From Pseudomonas bharatica CSV86 (lineage in GTDB: Bacteria > Pseudomonadota > Gammaproteobacteria > Pseudomonadales > Pseudomonadaceae): a stretch of DNA of 64,000 nt. The notes beneath the pieces are model-generated. The model was not told the DNA's origin. It ran no database searches and saw nothing but the letters and a program-made list of their open reading frames with translations. Shown piece by piece: positions 1 through 8,317 of this stretch. Positions within the stretch are counted from its first letter, which is position 1. Every line of letters begins with the position of its first letter. Location: contig NZ_AMWJ02000001.1 in the NCBI RefSeq assembly GCF_000319305.2, forward strand, positions 2,085,001 to 2,149,000, written 5' to 3'. Made by a program: the position numbers and the translations under genes.

Positions 1-840
1 CTGGTAGGCGTCGCCGGTAACGCCGTCGGCCTGTTCGACGAGCGCCTGCTGGGGCAGCGCCAGCAGATCGTCGATAAGCTCGCCCTGCAGGAACTGTGGG
101 AGGAAGCCTGGGCCGTGACCAAGGTCCGGCGTATCCACGAGGATGACCGCCACCACTTCCTGCGCAACTGGAAACAGAACCTTCAGCGTATTCCTGCCTG
201 GATCTGCCCGGAAGAGTACTTCTGGTGGTTCGACGAGCCCGTCACCCTTGATCTGCGCGCGATCATTGGCGCGGAGAAACTGGCGTCCGCAGGTACCAGC
301 GAGCTGGACCTGGCTCTGGTGGGGCGGATCATGGATGCCATTCCCGCGTCGCAGCGGGGCGAGCGCTGGGCGCGCTTGATCGACGCGATCCACTGCGCGC
401 CGAGCGAACCGGTGGCGGCCTCGGACCGGGATGCGCTGCTGGAAGGCAGCGAGCCGGTGACCGAGCAACTGGCTAACCTTCAAGCCCGTCGTGGACGCGG
501 CAAGTTCCGCCAGGACCTGCTGGCAACCTGGGGCGGGGCCTGTGCGGTGACCGGGCTGGCCTGTGCCGAGGTGTTGCGTGCCTCGCATATCAAGCCCTGG
601 GCGGTGGCGACGGCGAAGGAGCGTCTGGATCCTGATAACGGGTTGCTGTTGTCGGCGAACCTCGACGTCCTGTTCTACCGTGGCCTGCTGTCTTTCGACG
701 AGCAGGGGCAGATGCTGGTGTCGCATTGGCTGGGCGAGGCTGATCGGGCGGCCTTGGGGCTGCCACGGGCGCTGCGCTTCGTGCCGGGCGCAATGGCTCA
801 CTACCTGCACTATCACCGCACCGAGGTGTTTCAGCAGTGA
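1..840 (+). CDS. HNH endonuclease, 5' end outside window
   Basis: The frame is open from the first base of the window, so this is the C-terminal part of a longer protein; the GTG at 115 is only an internal codon. The last 110 residues read as an HNH_2-type nuclease domain: a Cys-Ala-Val-Thr-Gly segment near 527-560, then RASHIKPWA followed by DPDNGLLLSANLDVLF, which carries the His and Asn expected of an HNH beta-beta-alpha metal site. Such proteins are usually annotated as putative restriction endonucleases or DNA-damage-type nucleases. The upstream part shows no domain I recognise. It converges on the minus-strand pair at 889-2036, with a hairpin between them. The nuclease fold is well supported; the biological role is not. 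Confidence 0.85.
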   Translation: MVGVAGNAVGLFDERLLGQRQQIVDKLALQELWEEAWAVTKVRRIHEDDRHHFLRNWKQNLQRIPAWICPEEYFWWFDEPVTLDLRAIIGAEKLASAGTSELDLALVGRIMDAIPASQRGERWARLIDAIHCAPSEPVAASDRDALLEGSEPVTEQLANLQARRGRGKFRQDLLATWGGACAVTGLACAEVLRASHIKPWAVATAKERLDPDNGLLLSANLDVLFYRGLLSFDEQGQMLVSHWLGEADRAALGLPRALRFVPGAMAHYLHYHRTEVFQQ

Positions 841-844
841 TGAG

Positions 845-866
845 CGGGGCGCTGATCGGCGCCCCG
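845..866. terminator. Hairpin between convergent genes
   Basis: A perfect 8-bp inverted repeat (CGGGGCGC / GCGCCCCG, 6-nt loop) starts five bases after the HNH stop codon and lies 23 bases from the stop of the minus-strand gene. No long T tract follows on either strand, so it may act as a weak or bidirectional terminator. Confidence 0.5.
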
Positions 867-888
867 TTGCATCACCCCGAAACGCAGA

Positions 889-1557
889 TCATCCGGCGGT
901 CTTGCCCTGCTTGATGGTTTTGCCCAGGGCAAACAGCGTGCTGTCGATATGCATCAGGTAGTCCGCCGACGCTTTCAGTTGCGGTTCGAAGCGTTCGGTT
1001 TTCAGCCAGCGCTTGTACTCGTTGATCCCGGAAACCTGGTTGTTGAGCAAGGTGATCCGGCGGATCGCGTCCATCTTTTTTTCGTCGTTGCGATCGGCGC
1101 GCCACAACAGGAAACCACGCAGCACATGCTGGTCGATGATGGGCTCGCGCTTGTCGGCGAGGTGGCGACCGAACTGGTGGAACACCTGGCCCGGGCCGTT
1201 TTTCCGCACGGTTTCGGCATGCACGCCACGCACGCCTTCGACGATGTGCGTCACCTTGCTCAGGTCGCCGTTCTTCCAGGCGATGGAATACAGCAGCTTT
1301 TCCAGCGGTGACAGCGCCCTGTCGCTGATCCGTGGATGAAACTCGCCGCTGTCGGTCAGCAGCCCTTCGGCCATCAGGGTGGCGATCTCATCGCTGTTGA
1401 TCGATAGCCGCAGTTCCGGATAGTCCTTGCGGTCCAGTCGATTGACATGCAGCCCGGGGTGCTCGGAGACAATGGCCGACAATTCAGCGACGGAGCGTGC
1501 CCGGAGAATGTCGGCGAACACCCTATCGACAAGCGTCAGCGCCTGGGCGTTGTTCAT
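889..1557 (-). CDS. Unknown 222-aa protein, paired with PD-(D/E)XK-like gene
   Basis: Starts MNNAQALTLVDRV and runs 222 residues, with no signal peptide or membrane segment. It looks like a soluble, mostly helical, charged protein; I do not recognise a family. It begins two bases after the stop of the 158-aa gene (1560-2036) on the same strand, so the two are almost certainly co-transcribed and translationally coupled. A middle segment (SPLEKLLYSIAWKNGDLSKV) and a C-terminal segment with many Lys/Arg suggest binding of a charged partner, but that is inference. Its position next to two nuclease-like genes makes a defence or DNA-processing role possible, unproven. Confidence 0.7.
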   Translation of the reverse strand: MNNAQALTLVDRVFADILRARSVAELSAIVSEHPGLHVNRLDRKDYPELRLSINSDEIATLMAEGLLTDSGEFHPRISDRALSPLEKLLYSIAWKNGDLSKVTHIVEGVRGVHAETVRKNGPGQVFHQFGRHLADKREPIIDQHVLRGFLLWRADRNDEKKMDAIRRITLLNNQVSGINEYKRWLKTERFEPQLKASADYLMHIDSTLFALGKTIKQGKTAG

Positions 1558-1559
1558 CG

Positions 1560-2036
1560 TCAGGCATCCTCGCCGACGTTGTTGTAGGTCTTGCGGTTGA
1601 CCATCCAGGGCAATGCCGGCTGGCTGCGAACGTGCTTGTAGCAGCCCCTGGCGAATTCATAGGTCTTCAATTGCTGGAAGTAGCGATTGCGCCCGTGCCA
1701 TTCATAGGTCACGAGAAACACCAGCAATGGTTTGTCGGCGTTTTCCCATACCCCGTGTATGCGCTCCAGCGCCATGTCCAGCTCATTGACCCGCGTGTAG
1801 CCGATGAAGGTCTGGAACACCGCATCATCGGTACGCTCGAGCAGCTTTTCGAACTCGTTGATATCGGTATGGGCGCGTTTCCACTCCCACTCCACGTAGG
1901 ACAGGGTCTGTTCCGGGAAGCGTATGACCGCATCGGTACGGCCGCCTTGCTCGAACAATGCACGAGCCCCGAGCAGGGTCGCGCATTGCCTGACCACCAG
2001 GCCGATATGAATCGTCCAGTTGGCCGGGTTGGCCAT
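1560..2036 (-). CDS. Probable PD-(D/E)XK-fold protein, 158 aa
   Basis: The ATG at 2036 is chosen because GGAGGA lies about 9 nt upstream on the minus strand; a longer reading to 2165 lacks such a site. Residues 33-56 fit the PD-(D/E)XK nuclease core: Asp35 in RTDAVIRF, then 16 residues later E51-W-K53 at the end of a predicted strand (SYVEWEWKRAH). Nothing else is recognisable; the rest is alternating helix and strand. It leads the two-gene operon with the 222-aa protein. The motif is short and the assignment comes from pattern reading; a structural prediction would settle it. Alternative: a conserved hypothetical unrelated to nucleases. Confidence 0.65.
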   Translation of the reverse strand: MANPANWTIHIGLVVRQCATLLGARALFEQGGRTDAVIRFPEQTLSYVEWEWKRAHTDINEFEKLLERTDDAVFQTFIGYTRVNELDMALERIHGVWENADKPLLVFLVTYEWHGRNRYFQQLKTYEFARGCYKHVRSQPALPWMVNRKTYNNVGEDA

Positions 2037-2195
2037 GGAGTGTTCCTCCGTCACGGGAAAGTCGCGATACCAGAGGCAATTGAAGAGGGTTACGAAGTCT
2101 CGTGCGATGCGTTTCACCGGCGTTCCTTGCATGGGCCAGAATGGTGGGGTGGCATCATATTGCAATCATTTGGCGATGGCACACCCCCTGGATCA

Positions 2196-3425
2196 CTATT
2201 GCTGCAGGGCCATGTGTTTGCGATACCGGCGTGTCAGCCACAGGGTGCTGATTTGCTGCATCAGCAACGCCCAGGCCGGCGATACCGTGCTATCGGGAGA
2301 GCGGCCCCGACCCAGCCGGCGCAACTGGAACTTCACGGCCGCCATGACGCCCATCGATGCCAGCACCTTGTTCTTCCAGGCGATGGGGCGCAGTGCCGGG
2401 ACGTTGTCCTGCCCTTGCTGCCATTGGCGCGGCAGGTCGGGTTCGATGGCCAGGGCCGTACCGATCCCGGCCATGGCCACGCCGGAGGTGATCACCTGTT
2501 CGGCCACCGGGCGACGCCGGATGCCGCCGGTCACCATCAGCGGCATGTTCGCCACACTTTGCAGGTCCCGGGCGAAGTCGATGAAATAGGCTTCCCTGGC
2601 CAGGGTCCGGCCATCCCGGGCTACGCCCTGCATCGCCGGTGCTTCGTAGCTGCCGCCCGACAATTCCACCAGGTCCACGGGCAGCTCGTTCAGGCGCATC
2701 ACCACCTCGCGGGCGTCCTCGGCGCTGAAGCCGCCGCGCTGGAAGTCCGCGGAATTGAGCTTGACCGCCACGGTGAAATCCTTCGCGACCACGGCGCGTA
2801 CGGCCTTCACCACTTCGATCAGCAGGCGTGCGCGGTTCTCCAGTGAACCGCCCCATTGATCCGTGCGCTGGTTGCTCAGGGGCGAAAGGAACTGGCTGAG
2901 CAGGTAACCGTGCGCTGCATGGATCTGCACGCCGTTGAAACCGGCCTGCTCGGCGAGGCGGGCAGTGTTGGCGAAGCGCTGGATCACCTCGGCGATCATC
3001 GCTTGATCCATGGCCCGGGGCAGCGCGAAATGCCGTGACATATTGCCCAGCGCCAAGGGCACGGCCGAGGGTGCCCAGGCCGGCTGGCCGAGATTGGCCG
3101 GCATCTGTCGCCCGGGATGGTTGAGCTGCAGCCAGAACTGCGCGCCGCCAGCCTGTCCGGCACGGGCCCAGTGGCGAAAGCGTTCGAGCTGACGGTCGTC
3201 CTCCAGCACCACGCCACCGGGGCCGGTCATGGCGCGGCGATCGATCATCACGTTGCCGCTGATCAGCAGCCCGGCACCGCCTTCGGCCCAGGTCCGGTAC
3301 AGGCGCAGCAGCCCGGCAGAAGGGGCATGGTCGGCATCGGCCATGTTCTCTTCCATGGCGGCCTTGGCCAGGCGATTGGGGACCACGCTGCCGTTGGGCA
3401 GGGTGAGGGGCGTGAACAGGTTCAT
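2196..3425 (-). CDS. NADH:flavin oxidoreductase, Old Yellow Enzyme family
   Basis: 409 residues from the ATG at 3425 (MNLFTPLTLPNGSVVPNRL), the usual start of this family; the upstream in-frame extension runs through the promoter. Visible OYE marks: the N-terminal substrate/flavin strand, HAAHGYLLSQFLSP with the catalytic His pair near residue 195, and QWGGSLENRARL. The enzyme is an FMN-dependent, cytosolic reductase of activated C=C bonds (enones, maleimides, nitro compounds). It is divergent from a MerR regulator (3510-3923), and its promoter contains the regulator's probable operator, so it is likely induced by an electrophile or oxidant. The last 40 residues (MQQISTLWLTRRYRKH) are a helical tail beyond the barrel. 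Confidence 0.9.
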   Translation of the reverse strand: MNLFTPLTLPNGSVVPNRLAKAAMEENMADADHAPSAGLLRLYRTWAEGGAGLLISGNVMIDRRAMTGPGGVVLEDDRQLERFRHWARAGQAGGAQFWLQLNHPGRQMPANLGQPAWAPSAVPLALGNMSRHFALPRAMDQAMIAEVIQRFANTARLAEQAGFNGVQIHAAHGYLLSQFLSPLSNQRTDQWGGSLENRARLLIEVVKAVRAVVAKDFTVAVKLNSADFQRGGFSAEDAREVVMRLNELPVDLVELSGGSYEAPAMQGVARDGRTLAREAYFIDFARDLQSVANMPLMVTGGIRRRPVAEQVITSGVAMAGIGTALAIEPDLPRQWQQGQDNVPALRPIAWKNKVLASMGVMAAVKFQLRRLGRGRSPDSTVSPAWALLMQQISTLWLTRRYRKHMALQQ

Positions 3426-3456
3426 AAGAGGAGGCTCCACGATTGGTCGTGGCCTC

Positions 3457-3487
3457 ACCTTAGGTTTAAAGTGAACTTTAAGGTCAA
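3457..3487 (-). promoter_or_regulatory. MerR-type promoter with operator in 19-bp spacer
   Basis: Reading the minus strand, TTGACC (3487-3482) and TAAGGT (3462-3457) are separated by exactly 19 bp. The spacer contains the perfect dyad TTAAAGT-TC-ACTTTAA. An over-long 19-20 bp spacer with a central dyad is the hallmark of promoters activated by DNA distortion through MerR-family proteins. It faces the Old Yellow Enzyme gene; the merR-like gene starts 23 bp away on the other strand. Confidence 0.85.
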
Positions 3488-3509
3488 GCACTTTGCTACG
3501 GGGTGGTGG

Positions 3510-3923
3510 ATGAAAATCGGCGAGTTGGCGAAACGCAGCGGGTTATCGGCGTCGAGGATCCGTTTCTACGAGTCCAGCGGCCTGCTGAGCACGGTAGAAC
3601 GTACGGGAAACGGTTACCGCAGCTATGACGCGGATGCGTTGTGGATGCTCGAACTCATCACCGGTGCGCAGCGCGCCGGGTTTTCCCTGGAAGAGATCCG
3701 CAGCCTGCTGCCGACCTCCGGGGGCGCCTGGCCGCAGGAGGAACTGCTGGCCGGGCTGAGGCGCAAGGTTGCGGAGATCGAGGTTTTGCAGGAACGCCTG
3801 GCGCGCAACAAGGCACAGTTGCTGGTAGCGATCGAGGGCATCGAAAGCCGGCCGCAGGGCCAGGCCTGCTCGGAGAATGCGCAGCAGGTGTTGGAGCGGT
3901 TGCGCAGCAAGCAAAAAGCCTAG
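3510..3923 (+). CDS. MerR-family transcriptional regulator
   Basis: 137 residues from ATG 3510, the conventional MerR length. MKIGELAKRSGLSASRIRFYESSGLL is the winged-helix DNA-binding start; residues 75-110 form the dimerisation coiled coil (RRKVAEIEVLQERL). There is one Cys near the C-terminus (QACSENAQQ), not the paired-Cys metal loop of CueR or MerR, so an organic electrophile or redox signal is more likely than a metal ion. It is divergent from the Old Yellow Enzyme gene and probably controls it through the 19-bp-spacer promoter. Its stop codon overlaps the stop of the convergent GFA gene by three bases. Confidence 0.88.
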   Translation: MKIGELAKRSGLSASRIRFYESSGLLSTVERTGNGYRSYDADALWMLELITGAQRAGFSLEEIRSLLPTSGGAWPQEELLAGLRRKVAEIEVLQERLARNKAQLLVAIEGIESRPQGQACSENAQQVLERLRSKQKA

Positions 3924-4312
3924 TCCTCGTTGCGACTGGTGCCAGTGCGGTCACGTTCGAAATGCTTGATGCCGGGAAATTCCGGGAGCCAGTTTTCCCG
4001 ACGTATCACCCAGAGCTCGTAGGTCGGTTTGAACTGGCTGGGTGCATCCAGCGAGCCGATATTCAGCTCGACTTCATCGCCGCTGCGGGAAAACACCGGG
4101 GAACCGCACCTGGGGCAGAAATGGCGATTCTGATAGGTGCCGGTCTGGCCCGTGACGCTGACGGCGGTTTCGGGGTAGATCGCCGAGGCATTGAGCAAGG
4201 CACCGTGGTGCTTGCGACAGTCGAGGCAATGGCACAGCCCAACGCGATAAGGCTCGCCGCGGGCTTCGAAACGGACCTGGCCGCAGAGGCAGCCGCCTGT
4301 GATGGGGGACAT
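3920..4312 (-). CDS. GFA/CENP-V-fold zinc protein
   Basis: 130 residues from ATG 4312, with AAAGGTG 7-8 nt upstream; a GTG three codons earlier (4321) is the alternative. Zn ligands of the GFA fold are visible: GGCLCGQVRF near residue 7, CHCLDCRKHHGA near residue 30, and FCPRCGSPVF near residue 66. This is the 'glutathione-dependent formaldehyde-activating' family, whose members act on glutathione adducts or have unknown roles; catalysis cannot be inferred from the fold alone. The stop overlaps the merR stop by 3 bp on the opposite strand. Confidence 0.85.
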   Translation of the reverse strand: MSPITGGCLCGQVRFEARGEPYRVGLCHCLDCRKHHGALLNASAIYPETAVSVTGQTGTYQNRHFCPRCGSPVFSRSGDEVELNIGSLDAPSQFKPTYELWVIRRENWLPEFPGIKHFERDRTGTSRNED

Positions 4313-4377
4313 GACCAGCACCTTTGTCGTGTGGGTGATGGTGTTGGGACTCTTCCAGGTTTGTGTTGTTCATTCGA

Positions 4378-4450
4378 GCCTCATCGCTGGCAAGCCAGCT
4401 CCCACAGGCACCGCATAACCCTGTGGGAGCTGGCTTGCCAGCGATGGGGC
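4378..4450. repeat. REPIN (paired REP palindrome)
   Basis: Two inverted copies of the CTGTGGGAGCTGGCTTGCC... REP unit, flanked by GCCTCATCGC and GCGATGGGGC, with a short loop. Located between the GFA gene and the alcohol dehydrogenase. Same family as ten other loci in this window. Confidence 0.9.
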
Positions 4451-4470
4451 CAGAAAGAACACTACAAAGC

Positions 4471-5524
4471 TCAGCCAGCCAGCGTTCCGTTATCGATCAC
4501 GAACCGGTACTTCACATCTCCCTTGAGCATCCGCTCGTAGCTTTCGTTGATCTGCTCCGCCCGAATCAGCTCGATATCCGAGACAATCCCATGCTCGGCG
4601 CAGAAGTCGAGCATTTCCTGGGTTTCCGGGATCCCGCCGATCATCGAGCCGGCGATGCTGCGGCGCTTGAAGATCAGGTTGAACACGTTCGGTGACGGGT
4701 GGTTGGTGGCCGGGGCGCCGACCAGGGTCAGGGTACCGTCGCGCTTGAGCAGGACCAGGAAGGCATCCAGGTCGTGCGGCGCGGCAACGGTGTTGAGGAT
4801 CAGGTCGAAGGATTTGCTGTGCGCCGCCATTTCCGCCCGGTTGCGCGACACCACCACTTCGTCCGCGCCCAGCTCCAGCGCCGCCTCGCGCTTGGATTCC
4901 GAGGTGGTGAAGGCCACCACATGGGCGCCCATGGCATGGGCCAGCTTGATGCCCATGTGCCCCAGGCCGCCGATGCCGACCACACCTACCTTCTTGCCCG
5001 GCCCGGCACCCCAGGTGCGCAGCGGCGAGTAGGTGGTGATCCCGGCGCAGAGCAGCGGGGCAACCGCAGCCAGTTGCGCTTCAGGATGGCGAATGCGCAA
5101 AACATAGCGCTCATGCACGACGATCTGCTCGGAGTAGCCGCCCAGGGTCCAGCCCGGGGCATCCGGGTCGGGAAGTTGTAAGTGCCGATCATCCCGTCGC
5201 AGTAGTTCTCCAGCCCCTCGTCGCAGTCGGCGCACTGCTTGCAGCTGTCGACGATACAGCCGACGCCCACCAGGTCGCCGACCTTGAAACCGCTGACATG
5301 CCCCCGACGGCGGCGACCCGGCCGACGATTTCATGGCCGGGCACGCAGGGGTAGCGGGTGCCGTCCCACTCCGAGCGCACCTGGTGCAGGTCGGAGTGGC
5401 AGATGCCGCAGTAGGCGATTTCGATACGCACGTCGTGGGCGCCGACGTCGCGGCGGGTGATGGTCAGCGGCTCCAGCGGCTGGTGGCCGGAATGGGCGCC
5501 ATAGGCGATGACTTGCATGCGCAA
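4471..5524 (-). pseudogene. Zn-dependent alcohol dehydrogenase (YahK/cinnamyl type), two frameshifts
   Basis: Three frames together give a full-length medium-chain dehydrogenase: [14 protein letters not shown]..., catalytic zinc segment [12 protein letters not shown] and [13 protein letters not shown], structural zinc [15 protein letters not shown], then WTLGGYSEQ and the Rossmann motif GIGGLGHMGIKLA. Reading breaks at the C5 run 5301-5305 and again at the G3 run 5170-5172; adding one base at each restores the whole protein without a stop. All catalytic residues remain, so I read these as missing bases in homopolymers rather than decay. Family members are NADPH-dependent reductases of aldehydes. 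A 19-codon ORF lies just upstream on the same strand. Confidence 0.85.
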
Positions 5525-5604
5525 CTCCTCGGTAGGGTAAGTGACGATTGCATCTTCAGTGGTCGCCGGGCGCAGCCGGTAACCCGATCCGACCGGGTTC
5601 TTGC

Positions 5605-5664
5605 CTAATCCTTCAGCGCCGCTTCGATCCGGACACTGTGGGAGATGATGCTTTTCGGGGTCAT
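5605..5664 (-). CDS. Possible 19-aa ORF upstream of alcohol dehydrogenase
   Basis: On the minus strand AGGAG stands 5-6 nt before ATG 5664 and the frame reads [19 protein letters not shown] before TAG. It could be a leader peptide, the remnant of a degraded gene, or chance. A weak 6-bp hairpin (AACCCG/CGGGTT, 5581-5599) follows the stop. No family recognised; only the ribosome-binding site supports it. Confidence 0.3.
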   Translation of the reverse strand: MTPKSIISHSVRIEAALKD

Positions 5665-5704
5665 CACGGCAGCTCCTGGGTAGGGTGGCTGGTTGAGTCT
5701 AGAC

Positions 5705-5783
5705 CTTGAGGGCCTCATCGCTGGCAAGTCAGCTACCACACGGACCCTGTGGGAGCTGGCTTGCCAGCGATGAGGCCCTCAAG
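5705..5783. repeat. REPIN, one arm diverged
   Basis: An inverted pair symmetrical out to CTTGAGGGCCTCATCGC / GCGATGAGGCCCTCAAG. The left arm has substitutions (CAAGTCAGCTACCACA) relative to the consensus. Between the 19-aa ORF and the amidohydrolase. Confidence 0.85.
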
Positions 5784-5790
5784 CACACCA

Positions 5791-7104
5791 TCAATGCTCC
5801 TGCATATAACTCAGGGTCATCCTGGCCAACGCCCGGATCCCTACCGCCAACGCCCCGTCATCCACCTGGAACCCCGGCGAATGGGTCGGCCATACCGGCT
5901 TGTCTGCCAATGCCTTCGGCGTTACCCCCATGCGCATGAAGATCCCGGGGATCTGCCGCGCATATTCGGCGAAATCGTCTGCGCCGTAGGTGCCGCTATC
6001 CACCTTGACCGGCACTGTCGAGACGCTTTCCAGCACTGGCAACAGCCGGTCCACCAGCGCCGTGTCGTTGTAGCCGGCGCGGTAGTTGCCGGGCAGGTAG
6101 TCCACCTCGGCACTGGCCCCCGAGGCCTCGGCGATCTTTTCCGCCGTGCGGCGCATGCGCTGCAGCACATCCTCGCGCTGCTCGTCGCTGACCGTCCTGA
6201 CCGAGCCTTCCAGGCGCACTTCGGCAGGAATGATGTTATGCCGGTCGCCGGCTTCGATCCGGCCCACGGAAATCACCGGCGCCGGCAACACGCTGAGGTT
6301 CGACTGGCGACTGGGGATGGTCTGCCAGGCGAGGATCGTCTGCGCCGCCACCGGCACCGGGTCGATGCCGGTCCAGGGGAAGGCGGCATGGGTCTGGCGG
6401 CCCTTGATCCGGGCGACGAAGGTGTCCGCCGCCGCCGTGGTGCGGGTGCGACTCAGGGTGAAACCACCGGAGGCGCCAGCAGTGACATGGATCCCGAAAA
6501 TCACTGCCGGCGCCGGGTTTTGCAGCACGCCTTCTTCGATCATCTGCTTCGCCCCACCGGATTCGCCCAGTGGCGGACCTTCCTCGGCAGGCTGGAAGAT
6601 CAGCTTCAAGGTGCCCGGCAATTCGTCGCGCCGCGCAGCGAGCACCTCGGCCACGCCCAGGGCCATGGCCATATGGGCGTCATGCCCGCAGGCATGCATC
6701 ACCCCGACCTCCTTGCCCCGGGTGCGGAAATCGCCACCTTCGTCCTTGGCCCGCACGCTGGAGGCGTAGGGCAAGCCGGTCTGCTCGGTCAGCGGCAGGG
6801 CATCCAGTTCGGCGCGGATCGCCACCACCGGCCCCGGCTTGCCGCCGCGCAGGATACCGACCACACCGGTATGGGCGACCCCGGTCTGCACCTCCAGCCC
6901 CAGTTCGCGCAGGCGCCGGGCGATACGCTCGGCGGTCTGCACTTCGCGGTTGCCCAGTTCAGGGTGCTGATGGATCTGGTGGCGGAGCTCGATCACCCCG
7001 GGCAAGGCCTTGGCGATCCGTGCATCCAGGTCGCCCCAATCCTCGGCGGCAACGGCCCCTGACACCAGTAGCAATGCGAACCCTGCAAGACGAAACGGCA
7101 GCAT
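5791..7104 (-). CDS. M20-family amidohydrolase (hippurate/IAA-amide type), exported
   Basis: 437 residues with a cleavable signal peptide (MLPFRLAGFALLLVSGAVAA then EDW), so it acts in the periplasm. The di-metal M20 peptidase family is shown by HACGHDAHMAMALG near residue 145 and FQPAEEGP near 180, with a dimerisation domain in the middle. Family members hydrolyse N-acyl amino acids or aromatic-amino-acid conjugates. It is the last gene of a minus-strand run with the SfnB-like dehydrogenase, MFS carrier and TonB receptor, so it may release the carried carboxylic acid from an amide conjugate before or during uptake; that is inference. The downstream end abuts a REPIN. Confidence 0.88.
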   Translation of the reverse strand: MLPFRLAGFALLLVSGAVAAEDWGDLDARIAKALPGVIELRHQIHQHPELGNREVQTAERIARRLRELGLEVQTGVAHTGVVGILRGGKPGPVVAIRAELDALPLTEQTGLPYASSVRAKDEGGDFRTRGKEVGVMHACGHDAHMAMALGVAEVLAARRDELPGTLKLIFQPAEEGPPLGESGGAKQMIEEGVLQNPAPAVIFGIHVTAGASGGFTLSRTRTTAAADTFVARIKGRQTHAAFPWTGIDPVPVAAQTILAWQTIPSRQSNLSVLPAPVISVGRIEAGDRHNIIPAEVRLEGSVRTVSDEQREDVLQRMRRTAEKIAEASGASAEVDYLPGNYRAGYNDTALVDRLLPVLESVSTVPVKVDSGTYGADDFAEYARQIPGIFMRMGVTPKALADKPVWPTHSPGFQVDDGALAVGIRALARMTLSYMQEH

Positions 7105-7113
7105 TCCGGCTCC

Positions 7114-8302
7114 TCAGTAGGTAAAGGCGATCGGCGGATAGTTGCCGTTCACCAGGTAGTCGCCGATGGCCTTGTACTTGTAGGCCACCGCGTCGTGGGT
7201 GGTGTGGGTACGGGCGTTGCGCCAGTGGCGGTCGAAGTTGTAGCGCGACTGCGTGGTGGCGGCGCCGCCGACCTCGTAGAGCCGCTCGCAGACATGCAGG
7301 GCGGCGCGGGTCGAGGCGATCTTGGCTTCGGCCACGGCGATGGAGGACCGGGCGAGCAGGGCGTCCAGATCCTCACCTTCCAGCAAGCCCTGCAACTGGG
7401 TACGAGCGGCCAGATCGACAGCCAGCGCGGCCTTTTCCACCAGCGCCTCGGCGCCATGGATCGCGGCGGAAAGATCGCCCACGGTATGCAGGATGTACGG
7501 GTCGTTGCGCGCCTGGTCGACGCCGCTTTCGCGCACCGGGCGCGCCCCGTGCGTGACCATTCCACCGCATCGTCCAGTGCCGCCAGGCCGATGCCGATAT
7601 CGATGGCGCAGTGGATCAGCTGGGCGCTGGCGCCGATATAGTTGCGCCGCTGGTACCACGTGGCCAGGGGAATGACCTGCTCGGGCAGCACCGGCACATC
7701 CTTGAGCAGGGTGGTGCCGCTGGCGGTGACCCGCTGGCCCATGCCGTCCCAGTCGTCGAGCAGGGTGATGCCCGGGTATCGGCCGGGAGCATGACGTACA
7801 CCGCGTCACCGGCTTCGTCCACCGCCTGGATCTTCAGCAGGTCGGCGAACAGGCAGCCGGTGCTGTAGAACTTGCTGCCGTTGAGCACCAGGCGCTCGCC
7901 ATCGCGCTCCAGGCGCGTGTGGATTTCGCCGCGGAACTTGCCGCTGCGCTCGGCAATCGCGCCGGAGGACAACCGGCGTTCGGCGAAAGCGCCCAGGTAG
8001 CGGCGCTGCTGATCTGCGTCGGCGATCAGGCGCAGATGTTCCACCGTGGCGAAATGCGGAAACAACGCCTGGGCCACGCTCGGGTCGGCCTTGGCCAGGG
8101 TGATGAAGATCCGTGCCACGTCGAGCTGGCTGACATCGCCACCGCCCAGTTCTACGGGAACACGGGCGGCTCCGAGGCCGGATTGACGGATCAGCTCCAG
8201 TTGCTCATGGGGCAGGATGCGCCGCGCATCGCGCTCGGCGGCGCCAGGTTGGATATGGGTGGCCAGTTCATTGGCCAGTGCCAGGTAATCGGTCATGGGC
8301 AT
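7114..8302 (-). pseudogene. Acyl-CoA dehydrogenase-like (SfnB/DszC type), two frameshifts
   Basis: The fold is that of flavin-dependent acyl-CoA-dehydrogenase-like monooxygenases: MPMTDYLALANELATH, LVLNGSKFYSTGCLFAD, then LLDDWDGMGQRVTASG, and the family C-terminal mark FDRHWRNARTHTTHDAV. Three frames must be joined: one base is missing in G3 at 7774-7776 (restoring DTPGITLLDDWD) and one at 7557-7558 (restoring VEWVTHGARPV). DszC and SfnB relatives use reduced FMN to oxygenate S or N compounds or act in sulfur scavenging. It is a paralogue of the intact gene at 40689-41960. Given complete motifs on both sides of each break, sequencing error is the more likely cause. Confidence 0.83.
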
Positions 8303-8317
8303 GTCTCGAAAAAGGGA

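Noticed and set aside
4471..5524. Alcohol dehydrogenase as a true decaying pseudogene.
   Set aside because: Both breaks are single missing bases in G/C runs and all catalytic residues remain, matching the error pattern seen in seven other genes.
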